A DNA stretch of 64,000 nt from Thermosinus carboxydivorans Nor1 (GTDB lineage Bacteria; Bacillota; Negativicutes; Sporomusales; Thermosinaceae): assembly GCF_000169155.1 (NCBI RefSeq), contig NZ_AAWL01000001.1, positions 202,001 to 266,000 on the forward strand, read 5' to 3'. Position 1 is the stretch's first letter. Each line of letters opens with the position of its first letter. The notes beneath the pieces were generated by a model. That model was not told the origin of the DNA, ran no database searches, and saw only the letters and a list, made by a program, of their open reading frames with translations. Position numbers and translations under genes: made by a program. Of the stretch, positions 34,523 to 43,328 are shown in pieces.

Positions 34523-36388
34523 CTAAAAAGGCAGCTGCGCCATTTTTGATGAGTAAATGTTTAAAGGATAGTAGCCGATATTAACCGCGCCGTTTTCCTT
34601 CAATATGGCGACTTGTTTTTTCAAAACCGCCGGCGCGATCCACCGTTTTTTCTCCCAGTCATAGGCTTGCAGTTTAAATACCGTCCGCTCCGCCGCGCCA
34701 GGATAAGCCAGGGCCGCTTTGGCTAGATCGGCCAGCCACCGCTCTGGCTTTGGCACTTTTTCCAGGGCAGGATAACACATAATCACCGTGTAGTCATAGA
34801 GCTGGAGAAACTCGGCGTAATCCTGCGCTAGCCAGGCTTTGGCCTCAGGGCTTAGCACCGCGCTCGGATAAATATTGCGGGCAAACTTAGCCTGCGGGCG
34901 GTAGCGGCGCACCTCGTCCATCAACTCGGCCGTTAACTTATTCATAGCTTGCACTTTCAAATTAATCCATTCCTGCCGGACTTGCGGGTCATTTAGCGCC
35001 GCCGGCGTCAATTCACGGTTGAATTTTTCCCGGAAGGCTGCTTTGGCGGCCGGCGAAAAGTCTTCGTAATCGTTCAGATATAAATCATCCTGGAATAAAA
35101 TGCCGTCAATCGGATTATAGGCGGCTAAATCGCGAAAAACTTTTTTGAGTTCGGCCGCCACGCGCGGACTAAACGGGGTAGCGCGACGGTACCAGCCCTT
35201 GTTTTTATTATCCCAAGCCGCAACCTCATCTTCCGGGTGCCCGGTAAGCAGCCATTGGCCAGCCAATGTCGGCATCCAGGCGTAGACTTGGAATTTTTCT
35301 CGATGCAAGCGCTGGATAATATGATTTAAAACGTCTTTTTTCACCGGAGCGGCGGAAGTATAAAAATATAGTTCTTGGATATTGCCCGTTCCCTGCTCAT
35401 CGGCAAAGGATTGCAAAATAACGGTGTTTATTTTGGCTTTGCGCAAATAAGCGATGGCCGTTTCCAGATTTTCCGCCATTTGCTGTGGCGAAGCGTCGTA
35501 GATTAAATCGATATCCAGTTGACCTACTCTAAGGGGCGCCTGGATTTTCCCCGTTTGCACATATGGGGCGATCTTTTCAGCGGCCGGATTATTATACACT
35601 ATCATCCGCCTAACCCCTAATTCGCCATGTAAGGCGGTAGCCCCATTATTTTCTAAGGTGAACAGCAGCTGAAACCCTTTTTTATAGGCTTCATCAATCG
35701 CGATTTGGGTGTATTCACCATAAGGCCAAACGAGAACCCGGCTGGGATGCCCTAAATGGCCGCTTATTACCCGTTGGGTAATCTCAAGATCGGCAGCAAT
35801 GCGCTGACGGTAACTGGCTTCGCTTTCATAACTACCATCCTTATAAATAAATGTCGAAACGGCCTGCCCTAAATCACCGTCGGGATTTGCGGGCACGTAC
35901 CGGTGCAAGTCATGCGTGTGCGACGCGATCGTCACCAGCCCGGATTGTTCCATCTCCCGCATTTGTTCCCATGTTACCAGCGGCCCGATACCAGCCGGCG
36001 GCTCTGTCTGAAGCCAAGAGGTAACTACCGCCAATACCGCCGGATATTTATATTCTTTAAGCAGCGGATAAACGTCGGTATAAAAAGAAAGGTAGCCATC
36101 ATCAAAAGTGAGCATTACCGCTTTGTCCGGCAAGATTGCCAGCCCCTGTTTGGCTTTTAAATATTCTTCCACGCTTATTGGCTGAAAGCCGTTCGTTTTC
36201 AGCCATTCAAAATGTTCGCGCAGCCGCTCCTTAGTAACGGTATAAGGATTTCCCCGGGGATTGCCGATATCGTGATAACAAAGGACCGGCACCTCTGGCG
36301 CCGCTTGTACGCCGGCAGCGGCCCCGGAAATTGCCACAATATTTAACAGAAATACCAAACCTACTAATAAACAGCACTTTCGCAGCAT
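34523..36388 (-). CDS. pgaB: Poly-beta-1,6-GlcNAc N-deacetylase, PgaB
   Basis: Periplasmic two-domain enzyme of 621 residues that partly deacetylates poly-GlcNAc before export. After a signal peptide (LLVGLVFLLNIVAISGAAAG) the NodB deacetylase domain has MLTFDDGYLSFY (D96, D97) and the metal His pair in SHTHDLHR (157-162). The C-terminal half has the PgaB glycoside-hydrolase-like domain with DGILFQDDLYLND. Both domains look complete, as in the Gram-negative PgaB. It follows pgaA by 10 bp. Confidence 0.93.
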   Translation of the reverse strand: MLRKCCLLVGLVFLLNIVAISGAAAGVQAAPEVPVLCYHDIGNPRGNPYTVTKERLREHFEWLKTNGFQPISVEEYLKAKQGLAILPDKAVMLTFDDGYLSFYTDVYPLLKEYKYPAVLAVVTSWLQTEPPAGIGPLVTWEQMREMEQSGLVTIASHTHDLHRYVPANPDGDLGQAVSTFIYKDGSYESEASYRQRIAADLEITQRVISGHLGHPSRVLVWPYGEYTQIAIDEAYKKGFQLLFTLENNGATALHGELGVRRMIVYNNPAAEKIAPYVQTGKIQAPLRVGQLDIDLIYDASPQQMAENLETAIAYLRKAKINTVILQSFADEQGTGNIQELYFYTSAAPVKKDVLNHIIQRLHREKFQVYAWMPTLAGQWLLTGHPEDEVAAWDNKNKGWYRRATPFSPRVAAELKKVFRDLAAYNPIDGILFQDDLYLNDYEDFSPAAKAAFREKFNRELTPAALNDPQVRQEWINLKVQAMNKLTAELMDEVRRYRPQAKFARNIYPSAVLSPEAKAWLAQDYAEFLQLYDYTVIMCYPALEKVPKPERWLADLAKAALAYPGAAERTVFKLQAYDWEKKRWIAPAVLKKQVAILKENGAVNIGYYPLNIYSSKMAQLPF

Positions 36389-36398
36389 GTTGGCCTCC

Positions 36399-39272
36399 TT
36401 ACCATATCATGCGATACAAAAGGTCGAACTGGCGATAGCCGAACCGGCTACTGCCCCGGCCAAGAGCATCACCGGTTCTCGCCCCATATTCAGTTCCAAG
36501 CAGCAATAGCCGGTCAGGGCCAAAATTAAACGCTCTTTCAAGACGCAGGTAGGGGTTTAGCGCTAAAGGATCGGGATAGTCCCTGTCCCAATTTAAGGCC
36601 AGCCGCCCGTACCAATAACCATTGGGGCGGTTAATGATTAAGTCCCAGCCCAGGGCAGCCGCTTCGCGCAGCGAAGGGCTTTCGTAAACCAAGTCTTGCT
36701 TGCTATACCATGACCTGCTCCACGTTAAAAACCGCGCGAGCGACATGTTCCCACGGCTGAACAAGTTTTTGGTTTGCGCCAGGGAAAACCCGAAGGCTTG
36801 GTTTTCATCGGTGTAAAGCTCGCGGTTAAGCGTCAAGGTATAGGTATCCTTGGCATTTGCCTGATAGGTTGCGCTCAGGCTATAGCCGTCGACCATGACC
36901 GGCCCGCCGTTTAGCGGGCTTAAGGCCTGGACATCCAGCACCGGCGACCGGTAAGCGGCCAAGCTCAGCTTCAGCCGGTCGTGTACGGTATGGGCTATCC
37001 GCGCGCTCCAGGTCGCAAAAGTTGTTTGAGCATTTGTTTGTCCGTACCATAAAGTATATTCATTTTTCCCGCCGATATAGCCAATCCCAATATTATTACT
37101 ATCTAAAATTTGCCGTTCGTTTGCGCCCCAGTCATTTAGCCAATAGCGGCGGCTGTCAGCCATCAGCCAATAATTGTCGCCTCCATTTTGTTCGCCATAA
37201 ATTTGCCATTGCCGCGAGCTGAGCTGTTTATAACTCGTGTTATAAATATAGCGCACGTCAAGCTGCCCAAGCCGCCGCTGGTCGTACTGAGTCATAATGG
37301 CCGCTACGGCTTTGCTCTTGCCATACCGCCCGGCCAGCGCCTCATAAGCCTGCCGCGCCTTTTGATAATCATTGACGGCCAGCGCCGTTTTCAGCATTCC
37401 GGTCAGGCCAGCCGCTTCGCCGTCAGGTGTTTGCGCCAGCGCGTAATACTGCTGGTAAGCCGCCAGGTGTAGTCCGCTGCCGGCTAACGCCTCGGCGTAC
37501 TGCTGCCGGTAAACGGCCTTGCCGGGATACTTTTTAACAATCAGCTCAAATAACGCTCTTCCAGGTACCAAGTGTCCGGTAGCGATAAGGGAACTAGCCT
37601 GGTTAATGGCAACGGTGGCTTTATCCGGATATATTGCCAAAAGCTCATCATATACGGCTAATCCCTCCCAAATTTTCCCTGATAGTAAAAGGTAAAAGGC
37701 CGCTAAAAACTGATAGTTTCCGTCGTCAGGGCTGCGTACGGCCAAGTGCCGATAGATGGCAATCGCTTGTTCATAGTCTTTTAGCTCAATATAGCAATCG
37801 GCTAAGGCTTGCAAACCAAAAATAGGGGCGTCAGCCAGCTTGGGCCACAATAATCCGGCCGTATAGACAGCCAGGCGGGCCTGGCGGCTGTTACGCAATG
37901 CCAAAATATAATTGCCTTCCATGTTTTTCGTAGCCGTCCGGTTGGCAATATATGGCTTCAAAGCTACTATCGCCTGCGCCGGCTGATCAAGATTGATAAA
38001 CGCGGCTGCCAGCTCGCCAGCAATGCGGCGCCGCAAGGCGCTATTCGCCTCATCGTCAGGGATTAGGCGCAGCGCCATCTTATAATCAGCCGCCGCCTGA
38101 GAGTATTCCTGGCGACGCATTGAGCTGTCCGCCCGGCTTAAGTAAGCTTGAATATCTTGCTTGTTTTCCTTTAAAAGCTCATCATAAAGCTCATAGCTTT
38201 TAGCCTTGTCGCCTTTTTCCAGCCACAGCTCGGCTAGCCGCACTTTCGCCTTACGGTCACCTTGGTCCGCCACTGGCTGAATAGCAGCCATGGCCTGCTC
38301 AAGATTGCCTGTCCGGCGGTACGCGTCGCTGATATAAATGCGAACATAGTCGGGAATGTCTTGGGTCCACAGCGCTTCATAGTTTTTGATCGCCGCTTCG
38401 TTATGACCGGCCCAGGCTAAAATAGTTATATAATCAAAAGCAATGCTTAAGTCATTGGGTTCTTGTTTTTTCAGCCAGTCTAACAGCGTGATGGCCTCAT
38501 CATAGTTTCCCTGCCTGGCAAGCGCCACTGCTTGCTCATGCACCTTTCGCAGCTGGGTTTGGCCACCTTCGGCCCGCAGCTTTTGCCAGTTTGCCGTTGC
38601 CGGCTTTTCCCATTTAAACATTGCCAGCGCTTGAACATAGCGCGTTTGGTAATCAGACCGGCTGGGATAATAGTTGATTATTTTTTCAAATAATGCCCGC
38701 CCCCCAATGACGTTGCCCTGGGCCAATAGCGCGACAGCATCTTCGAGTGCAATATCAGCGTATTTTTCCTGTTTAAGACTTAGCACCTTATCATATAGCT
38801 GCAATCCTTCCCATACCTGCCCGCCGTAAACAAGCGTATACGCCAAGCCAACCTGGGCCTCTAAATCGTCAGGCTGCTTGCCAACAATTGCTTGATACTC
38901 AGCCTGGGCTTGCGCGTTTTTCCCCAGCCTGGCATAACTTTCCGCCAGCAGCTTGGCGGCCTGCGCCGGCCGCGTAGCTGGTTCAGGCCAAAGCTTGGCA
39001 ACCTCTTCGACGGTGCGCTCATATTGCCCGTCTTGGAAAAGCCGGTTTAAATAGTCCAGCTGCCGTCTTGTTTGCTCAGTGGTTTCCGCTTTTTTGACTT
39101 TAACCGCCTTGACAACATTGTCAGGGCTGGCCGTCTTTTCCACTACAATTGCTTCGGCTTTACTTAAGGGAGGCTGAACAGTACCGGGCTCTGCCGGCGC
39201 CGCTTCACCGGCTTTGTGTTCGGCAGCAATAATTAATGAAGTTAACGCAAACAATAGCTTTTTAATTTTCAT
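36399..39272 (-). CDS. pgaA: Poly-GlcNAc outer-membrane export protein, PgaA-like
   Basis: 957 residues from an ATG at 39272 with GAGGTG 4-5 nt upstream. A short signal region (KIKKLLFALTSLIIAAEHKAG) is followed by a long array of TPR-like helices (for example AYTLVYGGQVWEGLQLYDKVL and a near repeat AAFYLLLSGKIWEGLAVYDELL), then about 290 residues of alternating beta strands from LDVRYIYNTSYKQLSS to the C-terminal aromatic end RMIW. TPR plus C-terminal beta barrel is the PgaA layout. It heads the pga operon, and its outer-membrane barrel is further evidence of a diderm cell. Confidence 0.88.
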   Translation of the reverse strand: MKIKKLLFALTSLIIAAEHKAGEAAPAEPGTVQPPLSKAEAIVVEKTASPDNVVKAVKVKKAETTEQTRRQLDYLNRLFQDGQYERTVEEVAKLWPEPATRPAQAAKLLAESYARLGKNAQAQAEYQAIVGKQPDDLEAQVGLAYTLVYGGQVWEGLQLYDKVLSLKQEKYADIALEDAVALLAQGNVIGGRALFEKIINYYPSRSDYQTRYVQALAMFKWEKPATANWQKLRAEGGQTQLRKVHEQAVALARQGNYDEAITLLDWLKKQEPNDLSIAFDYITILAWAGHNEAAIKNYEALWTQDIPDYVRIYISDAYRRTGNLEQAMAAIQPVADQGDRKAKVRLAELWLEKGDKAKSYELYDELLKENKQDIQAYLSRADSSMRRQEYSQAAADYKMALRLIPDDEANSALRRRIAGELAAAFINLDQPAQAIVALKPYIANRTATKNMEGNYILALRNSRQARLAVYTAGLLWPKLADAPIFGLQALADCYIELKDYEQAIAIYRHLAVRSPDDGNYQFLAAFYLLLSGKIWEGLAVYDELLAIYPDKATVAINQASSLIATGHLVPGRALFELIVKKYPGKAVYRQQYAEALAGSGLHLAAYQQYYALAQTPDGEAAGLTGMLKTALAVNDYQKARQAYEALAGRYGKSKAVAAIMTQYDQRRLGQLDVRYIYNTSYKQLSSRQWQIYGEQNGGDNYWLMADSRRYWLNDWGANERQILDSNNIGIGYIGGKNEYTLWYGQTNAQTTFATWSARIAHTVHDRLKLSLAAYRSPVLDVQALSPLNGGPVMVDGYSLSATYQANAKDTYTLTLNRELYTDENQAFGFSLAQTKNLFSRGNMSLARFLTWSRSWYSKQDLVYESPSLREAAALGWDLIINRPNGYWYGRLALNWDRDYPDPLALNPYLRLERAFNFGPDRLLLLGTEYGARTGDALGRGSSRFGYRQFDLLYRMIW

Positions 39273-39414
39273 TTGCCACCTCAAAGCTAAGCTTTGGTAT
39301 TCGCCTCGCAAAACGGGTATTAGATGAAATTTTGACTTTTTTTAAAAGTTTTCCTATCCCAATGCGAATTTTTGCTAATATTTTTTTGTAAGCAAACGGA
39401 GCGGCTAAAATTAG

Positions 39415-39437
39415 AGCACCTCCTGCACGGAGGTGCT
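39415..39437 (-). terminator. Hairpin between galE and pgaA
   Basis: AGCACCTCC and GGAGGTGCT form a perfect 9-bp stem with loop TGCAC just after the galE stop. On the minus strand it is followed by CTAATTTTAG. It probably ends the galU-galE transcript and separates it from the pga operon. Confidence 0.7.
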
Positions 39438-39439
39438 TA

Positions 39440-40435
39440 CTATTTTTCATCAGCATATCCTTGCGGGTGACTCTTATGCCACTGCCAGGCGCTGGCGATG
39501 ATGGTGTCCAGGTCGCTAAGGACAGGCTGCCAGCCCAGTTCGCGGCGAATGCGCGCCGAGGACGCCACCAGCACGGCTGGGTCGCCGGCGCGGCGCGGCG
39601 CCTGGCGCACCGGAAAGTCCACGCCGGTGATGGCCTTGGCCCGCTCGATCACTTCGCGCACGCTAAAACCCGTCTCTGATCCCAGGTTGTAGATTTTTGA
39701 CTCTCCGCCGGCCGCCAGATGCTCGCTGGCCAGGACGTGGGCCACCGCCAGGTCGGTGACGTGGATATAGTCGCGGATGCAGGTGCCGTCCGGCGTAGGG
39801 TAATCAGTACCGTAAATCTCAACGGCCGGCCGCTGCCCCAGCGCCGTTTTTAGTATGAGGGGCACGAGATGGGTTTCCGGCGTGTGGTCCTCGCCGATCG
39901 CGCCGCCCTCCAGCGCCCCGGCGGCGTTAAAGTAGCGGAGCGATACGAACCGCAGGCCATACGCCATGGCAAAATCGGCCAGCATGCCTTCGATGACCAG
40001 CTTGGTCCGGCCGTATACGTTGGTCGGCCGGGTCGGCATATCTTCCGTGATCGGCCACTCGGCCGGCTCGCCGTACACGGCGGCGGTCGAGGAGAAAACG
40101 ATTTTGCCCACGCCGCCCTCCCGCATGGCGTCTAGGAGCGCCAACGTGGCCACGACATTGTTATGATAATATTTCGCCGGCTGCTGCATGGACTCGCCCA
40201 CTAAGCTATCCGCGGCAAAATGGACGACGCCTTCGATTTGGTGCTCGCGCAGCGTTTTGGTAAGCAGGTCCTGGTCGCGCAGGTCGCCGACGATCAGCGG
40301 CACCCCGGCCGGCACGGCAGCACGATGGCCTTTCGAAAGGTTATCAAACACCGTCACCGTATGGCCGGCCCGGACAAGTTCATGCACCGTATGGCTCCCA
40401 ATATACCCGGCGCCGCCGGTTACTAACAGCTTCAT
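39440..40435 (-). CDS. galE: UDP-glucose 4-epimerase
   Basis: NAD-dependent short-chain epimerase of 331 residues. MKLLVTGGAGYIGSHTVHEL is the cofactor-binding motif; FSSTAAVYGEP and YGRTKLVIE hold the Ser and the YxxxK active site, and RYFNAAGA is typical of GalE. It starts at the base where galU ends, so the two are translationally coupled. It supplies UDP-galactose, or UDP-GalNAc if it accepts acetylated sugars. Confidence 0.95.
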   Translation of the reverse strand: MKLLVTGGAGYIGSHTVHELVRAGHTVTVFDNLSKGHRAAVPAGVPLIVGDLRDQDLLTKTLREHQIEGVVHFAADSLVGESMQQPAKYYHNNVVATLALLDAMREGGVGKIVFSSTAAVYGEPAEWPITEDMPTRPTNVYGRTKLVIEGMLADFAMAYGLRFVSLRYFNAAGALEGGAIGEDHTPETHLVPLILKTALGQRPAVEIYGTDYPTPDGTCIRDYIHVTDLAVAHVLASEHLAAGGESKIYNLGSETGFSVREVIERAKAITGVDFPVRQAPRRAGDPAVLVASSARIRRELGWQPVLSDLDTIIASAWQWHKSHPQGYADEK

Positions 40436-41370
40436 TAGCTTTCTCCTTCTCCTTTGCCCGGCGCTTCGCTCGCCGCCGCTTCTTCGCTCGCGATGATCGG
40501 ACCAACCGTCTTGATGAGGTAGCGCAAAAACTTGTCTCTGAGGTCGGGCCGCTTGAGGGCAAACTCGACGGTCGCCTCCAGATAACCCTGCTTGTCGCCG
40601 ATGTCGTAGCGGCGGCCGGCGAAGTTGAAGGCGTAGACCGGCCTCATTGCCGCCAAGCGGCGCAGGGCGTCGGTCAGCTGGATCTCACCGCCGCGCCCCG
40701 GTTCGGTCTTTTCCAGGATGGCGAAAATCTCGGGTTCAATGATATAGCGGCCCAGCACGGCCAGCCGGGAGGGAGCTTCTTCCACTTTCGGCTTCTCGAC
40801 CAGGTCGACGGCCCGCCACAAGTTTTCCTTCACCGGGATTGGCTTGACGATGCCGTAGCTCGAGACGCGGTTGGCCGGCACTTCCTGCACGCCGACGACC
40901 GTGCCGGGGCAATCTTCGTAGACATCAATTAGCTGCTTCAGGCAGGGCACCGGCGCGTCGATAATATCGTCGCCGAGGAGCACGGCAAACGGCTCTTGGC
41001 CCACGAACTGCTTGGCGCACAGTACGGCGTGCCCCAGCCCCCTGGCTTCTTTTTGCCGCACGTAATGGATGGTGACATTGGCCAGTTCTTCAACCAGGCC
41101 GAGGAGGTCGTATTTCCCCTGGGCTTTGAGCGTCATTTCCAGCTCGATCGCCCGGTCGAAATGGTCCTCGATGGCCCGTTTGTTGCGGCCGGTGATGATG
41201 AGGATTTCCTCGATGCCGGAGGCAATCGCCTCTTCGATGATATATTGGATCGCCGGCTTGTCGACGATGGGCAGCATCTCTTTGGGCTGCGCCTTGGTGG
41301 CCGGTAAAAACCGCGTCCCCAGCCCCGCGGCCGGAATGACGGCTTTTTTGATCCTTTGTTTTGTTTGCAT
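40435..41370 (-). CDS. galU: UTP-glucose-1-phosphate uridylyltransferase
   Basis: Makes UDP-glucose from UTP and glucose 1-phosphate. 311 residues with KKAVIPAAGLGTRFLPATK, EMLPIVDKPAIQYIIEEA, GLGHAVLCAK, LLGDDIIDA and VEKPKVEEAPS, all diagnostic for GalU. The upstream 214 bp (41361-41574) is duplicated next to it. It forms one transcript with galE. Confidence 0.96.
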   Translation of the reverse strand: MQTKQRIKKAVIPAAGLGTRFLPATKAQPKEMLPIVDKPAIQYIIEEAIASGIEEILIITGRNKRAIEDHFDRAIELEMTLKAQGKYDLLGLVEELANVTIHYVRQKEARGLGHAVLCAKQFVGQEPFAVLLGDDIIDAPVPCLKQLIDVYEDCPGTVVGVQEVPANRVSSYGIVKPIPVKENLWRAVDLVEKPKVEEAPSRLAVLGRYIIEPEIFAILEKTEPGRGGEIQLTDALRRLAAMRPVYAFNFAGRRYDIGDKQGYLEATVEFALKRPDLRDKFLRYLIKTVGPIIASEEAAASEAPGKGEGES

Positions 41371-41801
41371 AAATATCTCCTTTAATGAACCACGGAGGAC
41401 GCGGAGAAAAATATTTATTTTTTAGCGCGATGTATATCGCGCCTCTGTGTCCTCTGTGGTTTAAAATTTAATCCCATCAATAAACGCCAAGAGTTCCTCC
41501 GTCTTTTCCGCGAGCAGTTCACGGTCGCCGCGGGTCTCGACGTTCAGCCGGAGCAGCGGTTCGGTGTTGGACATTTGATTTTTGGCTTTGTTTGCATAAA
41601 TATCTCCTTTAATGAACCACGGAGGACGCGGAGAAAAATATTTATTTTTTAGCGCGATGTATATCGCGCCTCTGTGTCCTCTGTGGTTTAAAATTTAATC
41701 CCATCAATAAACGCCAAGAGTTCCTCCGTCTTTTCCGCGAGCAGTTCACGGTCGCAGCGGGTTTCGACGTTGAGCCGAAGGAGCGGTTCGGTGTTGGACA
41801 T
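41361..41801. repeat. Tandem duplication of 214 bp (offset 227 bp)
   Basis: Copy 1 is 41361-41574 and copy 2 is 41588-41801. Each holds the galU-proximal sequence TTGTTTGCATAAATATCTCC, a complete repeat A (41388-41462 and 41615-41689) and the last 114 bp of the phosphomannomutase gene. The intergenic parts are identical; a handful of mismatches lie only in the coding part. The duplication lengthens the galU upstream region and leaves a truncated gene end at 41461-41574. Confidence 0.93.
41461..41574 (-). pseudogene. Duplicated 3' end of the phosphomannomutase gene
   Basis: 38 codons reading [20 protein letters not shown] and on to FIDGIKF and a stop. This is the C terminus of the gene at 41688-43052 with one residue change (Gly for Cys). 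It has no upstream gene and no ribosome site and is a by-product of the tandem duplication. Confidence 0.9.
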
Positions 41802-43052
41802 ACGCACGTTGAACCGCCAATTCGCGTACTCGACGCTCAGGCCGTCGGTATGGTCGACGACGAGCGCGCCTGGCGCGTATTTGGCTTCCAGTGCCCGCAC
41901 CACCGCGGCCCCGTCAGCCACTTCCCGGTTGATCTCGCCGCTTACCGGGTAGCAGGCCATACGCTCAGCCATCAGCTCTGATAGCGGCCGCCCATCCCGG
42001 CACATGATCTCCAGCACCAGCAGCCAAGGAATCATGCCGCTGTCGCAGTAGGCAAAGTCCTTGAAGTAGTGGTGGGCCGACATCTCGCCGCCGTAGACGG
42101 CGTCTTCAGCCCGCAGCCGCTCTTTCATGAAGGCGTGACCGGTCTTGGTCATCACCGGGATGCCGCCGGCGGCGCGGACAAGCTCGATCGTGTTCCAGGT
42201 AAGGCGCGGGTCGTGGATAATTTTGGCCCCGGGATAGCGCTTAAGCATGGCCTGGGCCAAAAAGCCGACAAGATAATAGCCCTCGATGAACTCGCCTTTC
42301 TCGTCGAACAAGAAGCAGCGATCAAAGTCGCCGTCCCAGGCAATGCCTACGTCGGCGCCCGTCCGCCGGACGACGTCGGCGGTGGCCGCCCGGTTTTCCA
42401 CCAGCAGCGGATTAGGAATGCCGTTGGGGAAAGTACCGTCCGGCTCGTGGTTGACCTTGATAAACTCAAACGGCAAGTGCTTTTCCAGTGCGTCGATGAT
42501 GGGGCCGGCACAGCCGTTGCCAGCGTTGACCACTACTTTGAGCGGCTTTAAGGCGCTACGGTCGATATATGTGAGCAGGTGCTCGACGTACGCGGGCAGA
42601 ATGTCATGGGCCGTGACCGTGCCGCGCACGTCGGCCGGCGGCGCGAATTGGCCCGCGCCGACGCGGGCGGCCAGTTCTTTGAGCCCGCTGTCACCGCTGA
42701 TGGGGCGGGCGCCTTCGCGCACCAGCTTCATGCCGTTGTAGTCCTGGGGATTGTGGCTGGCGGTGATCATGATGCCACCGTCCACCTTGAGGTGGGCGGT
42801 GGCGAAGTAGACCATCTCGGTGCCGCACACGCCAATGTCGACGACGCTACAGCCGCCGTCGGTAAGGCCGCGCACCAGCGCATCACGAAGCATCGGTCCG
42901 GACAGCCGCACGTCGCGGCCGACGACCACTTGGCGGGCACCGAATTGTTCGACAAACGCCCGGCCGATGCGGTAAGCCAGCTCCTCGTTGAGCTCGGCCG
43001 GTACCCGCCCCCGGATATCATATGCTTTAAATGCTGCTGTCGTGATTTCCAT
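41688..43052 (-). CDS. manB: Phosphomannomutase/phosphoglucomutase
   Basis: Alpha-D-phosphohexomutase of 454 residues. The phosphoserine loop [18 protein letters not shown], the metal loop [16 protein letters not shown], the sugar loop [13 protein letters not shown] and the phosphate loop [12 protein letters not shown] are all present. The ATG at 43052 has AAGGAGG 8 nt upstream; earlier codons lack a ribosome site. With manC it makes GDP-mannose, and it may also supply glucose 1-phosphate for GalU. Confidence 0.94.
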   Translation of the reverse strand: MEITTAAFKAYDIRGRVPAELNEELAYRIGRAFVEQFGARQVVVGRDVRLSGPMLRDALVRGLTDGGCSVVDIGVCGTEMVYFATAHLKVDGGIMITASHNPQDYNGMKLVREGARPISGDSGLKELAARVGAGQFAPPADVRGTVTAHDILPAYVEHLLTYIDRSALKPLKVVVNAGNGCAGPIIDALEKHLPFEFIKVNHEPDGTFPNGIPNPLLVENRAATADVVRRTGADVGIAWDGDFDRCFLFDEKGEFIEGYYLVGFLAQAMLKRYPGAKIIHDPRLTWNTIELVRAAGGIPVMTKTGHAFMKERLRAEDAVYGGEMSAHHYFKDFAYCDSGMIPWLLVLEIMCRDGRPLSELMAERMACYPVSGEINREVADGAAVVRALEAKYAPGALVVDHTDGLSVEYANWRFNVRMSNTEPLLRLNVETRCDRELLAEKTEELLAFIDGIKF

Positions 43053-43079
43053 AACCACTACCTCCTTATTAATATTTTT

Positions 43080-43160
43080 AACCACAGAGCGCGCGGAGAA
43101 TTTTATTTAAGGATACTTGCTTTAACGCAATTAACATTGCGCCTCCGTGTCCTCCACGAA
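43080..43160. repeat. Dispersed repeat A (copy A6)
   Basis: From AACCACAGAGCGCGCGGAGA to GCGCCTCCGTGTCCTCCACG, a diverged copy with a weaker inner palindrome (ACGCAATTAACATTGCG). It lies just upstream of the phosphomannomutase gene. Confidence 0.75.
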
Positions 43161-43190
43161 AAACCTTAAACTTCAAAACATGGAATAAAG

Positions 43191-43322
43191 AACCGCGGAG
43201 GACACGGAGAAAATTTTTATTCAATTCTTCGCGCGATGAATATCGCGCCTCTGTGCCCTCCGTGGTTGAATAACGGTTTTCATGCTTTGTGGTGCCAATT
43301 ATTGGCATGAATATCTTTGCGG
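43191..43322. repeat. Dispersed repeat unit A+B (copy A7-B3)
   Basis: Part A runs 43191-43267 (AACCGCGGAGGACACGGAG to CTCCGTGGTT with palindrome GCGCGATGAATATCGCGC); part B follows at 43276-43322 with TGCCAATTATTGGCA. The order is the reverse complement of B1-A1 at 20279, which shows that A and B form one unit inserted in either direction. Confidence 0.87.
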
Positions 43323-43328
43323 TCAATT

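Noticed and set aside
39262-39456. 64-codon minus-strand frame between galE and pgaA
   Set aside because: It overlaps both the terminator hairpin and the pgaA start and has no ribosome site.
41461-41574. A separate small gene encoding 37 residues
   Set aside because: It is the duplicated tail of the phosphomannomutase gene without its own start signals.
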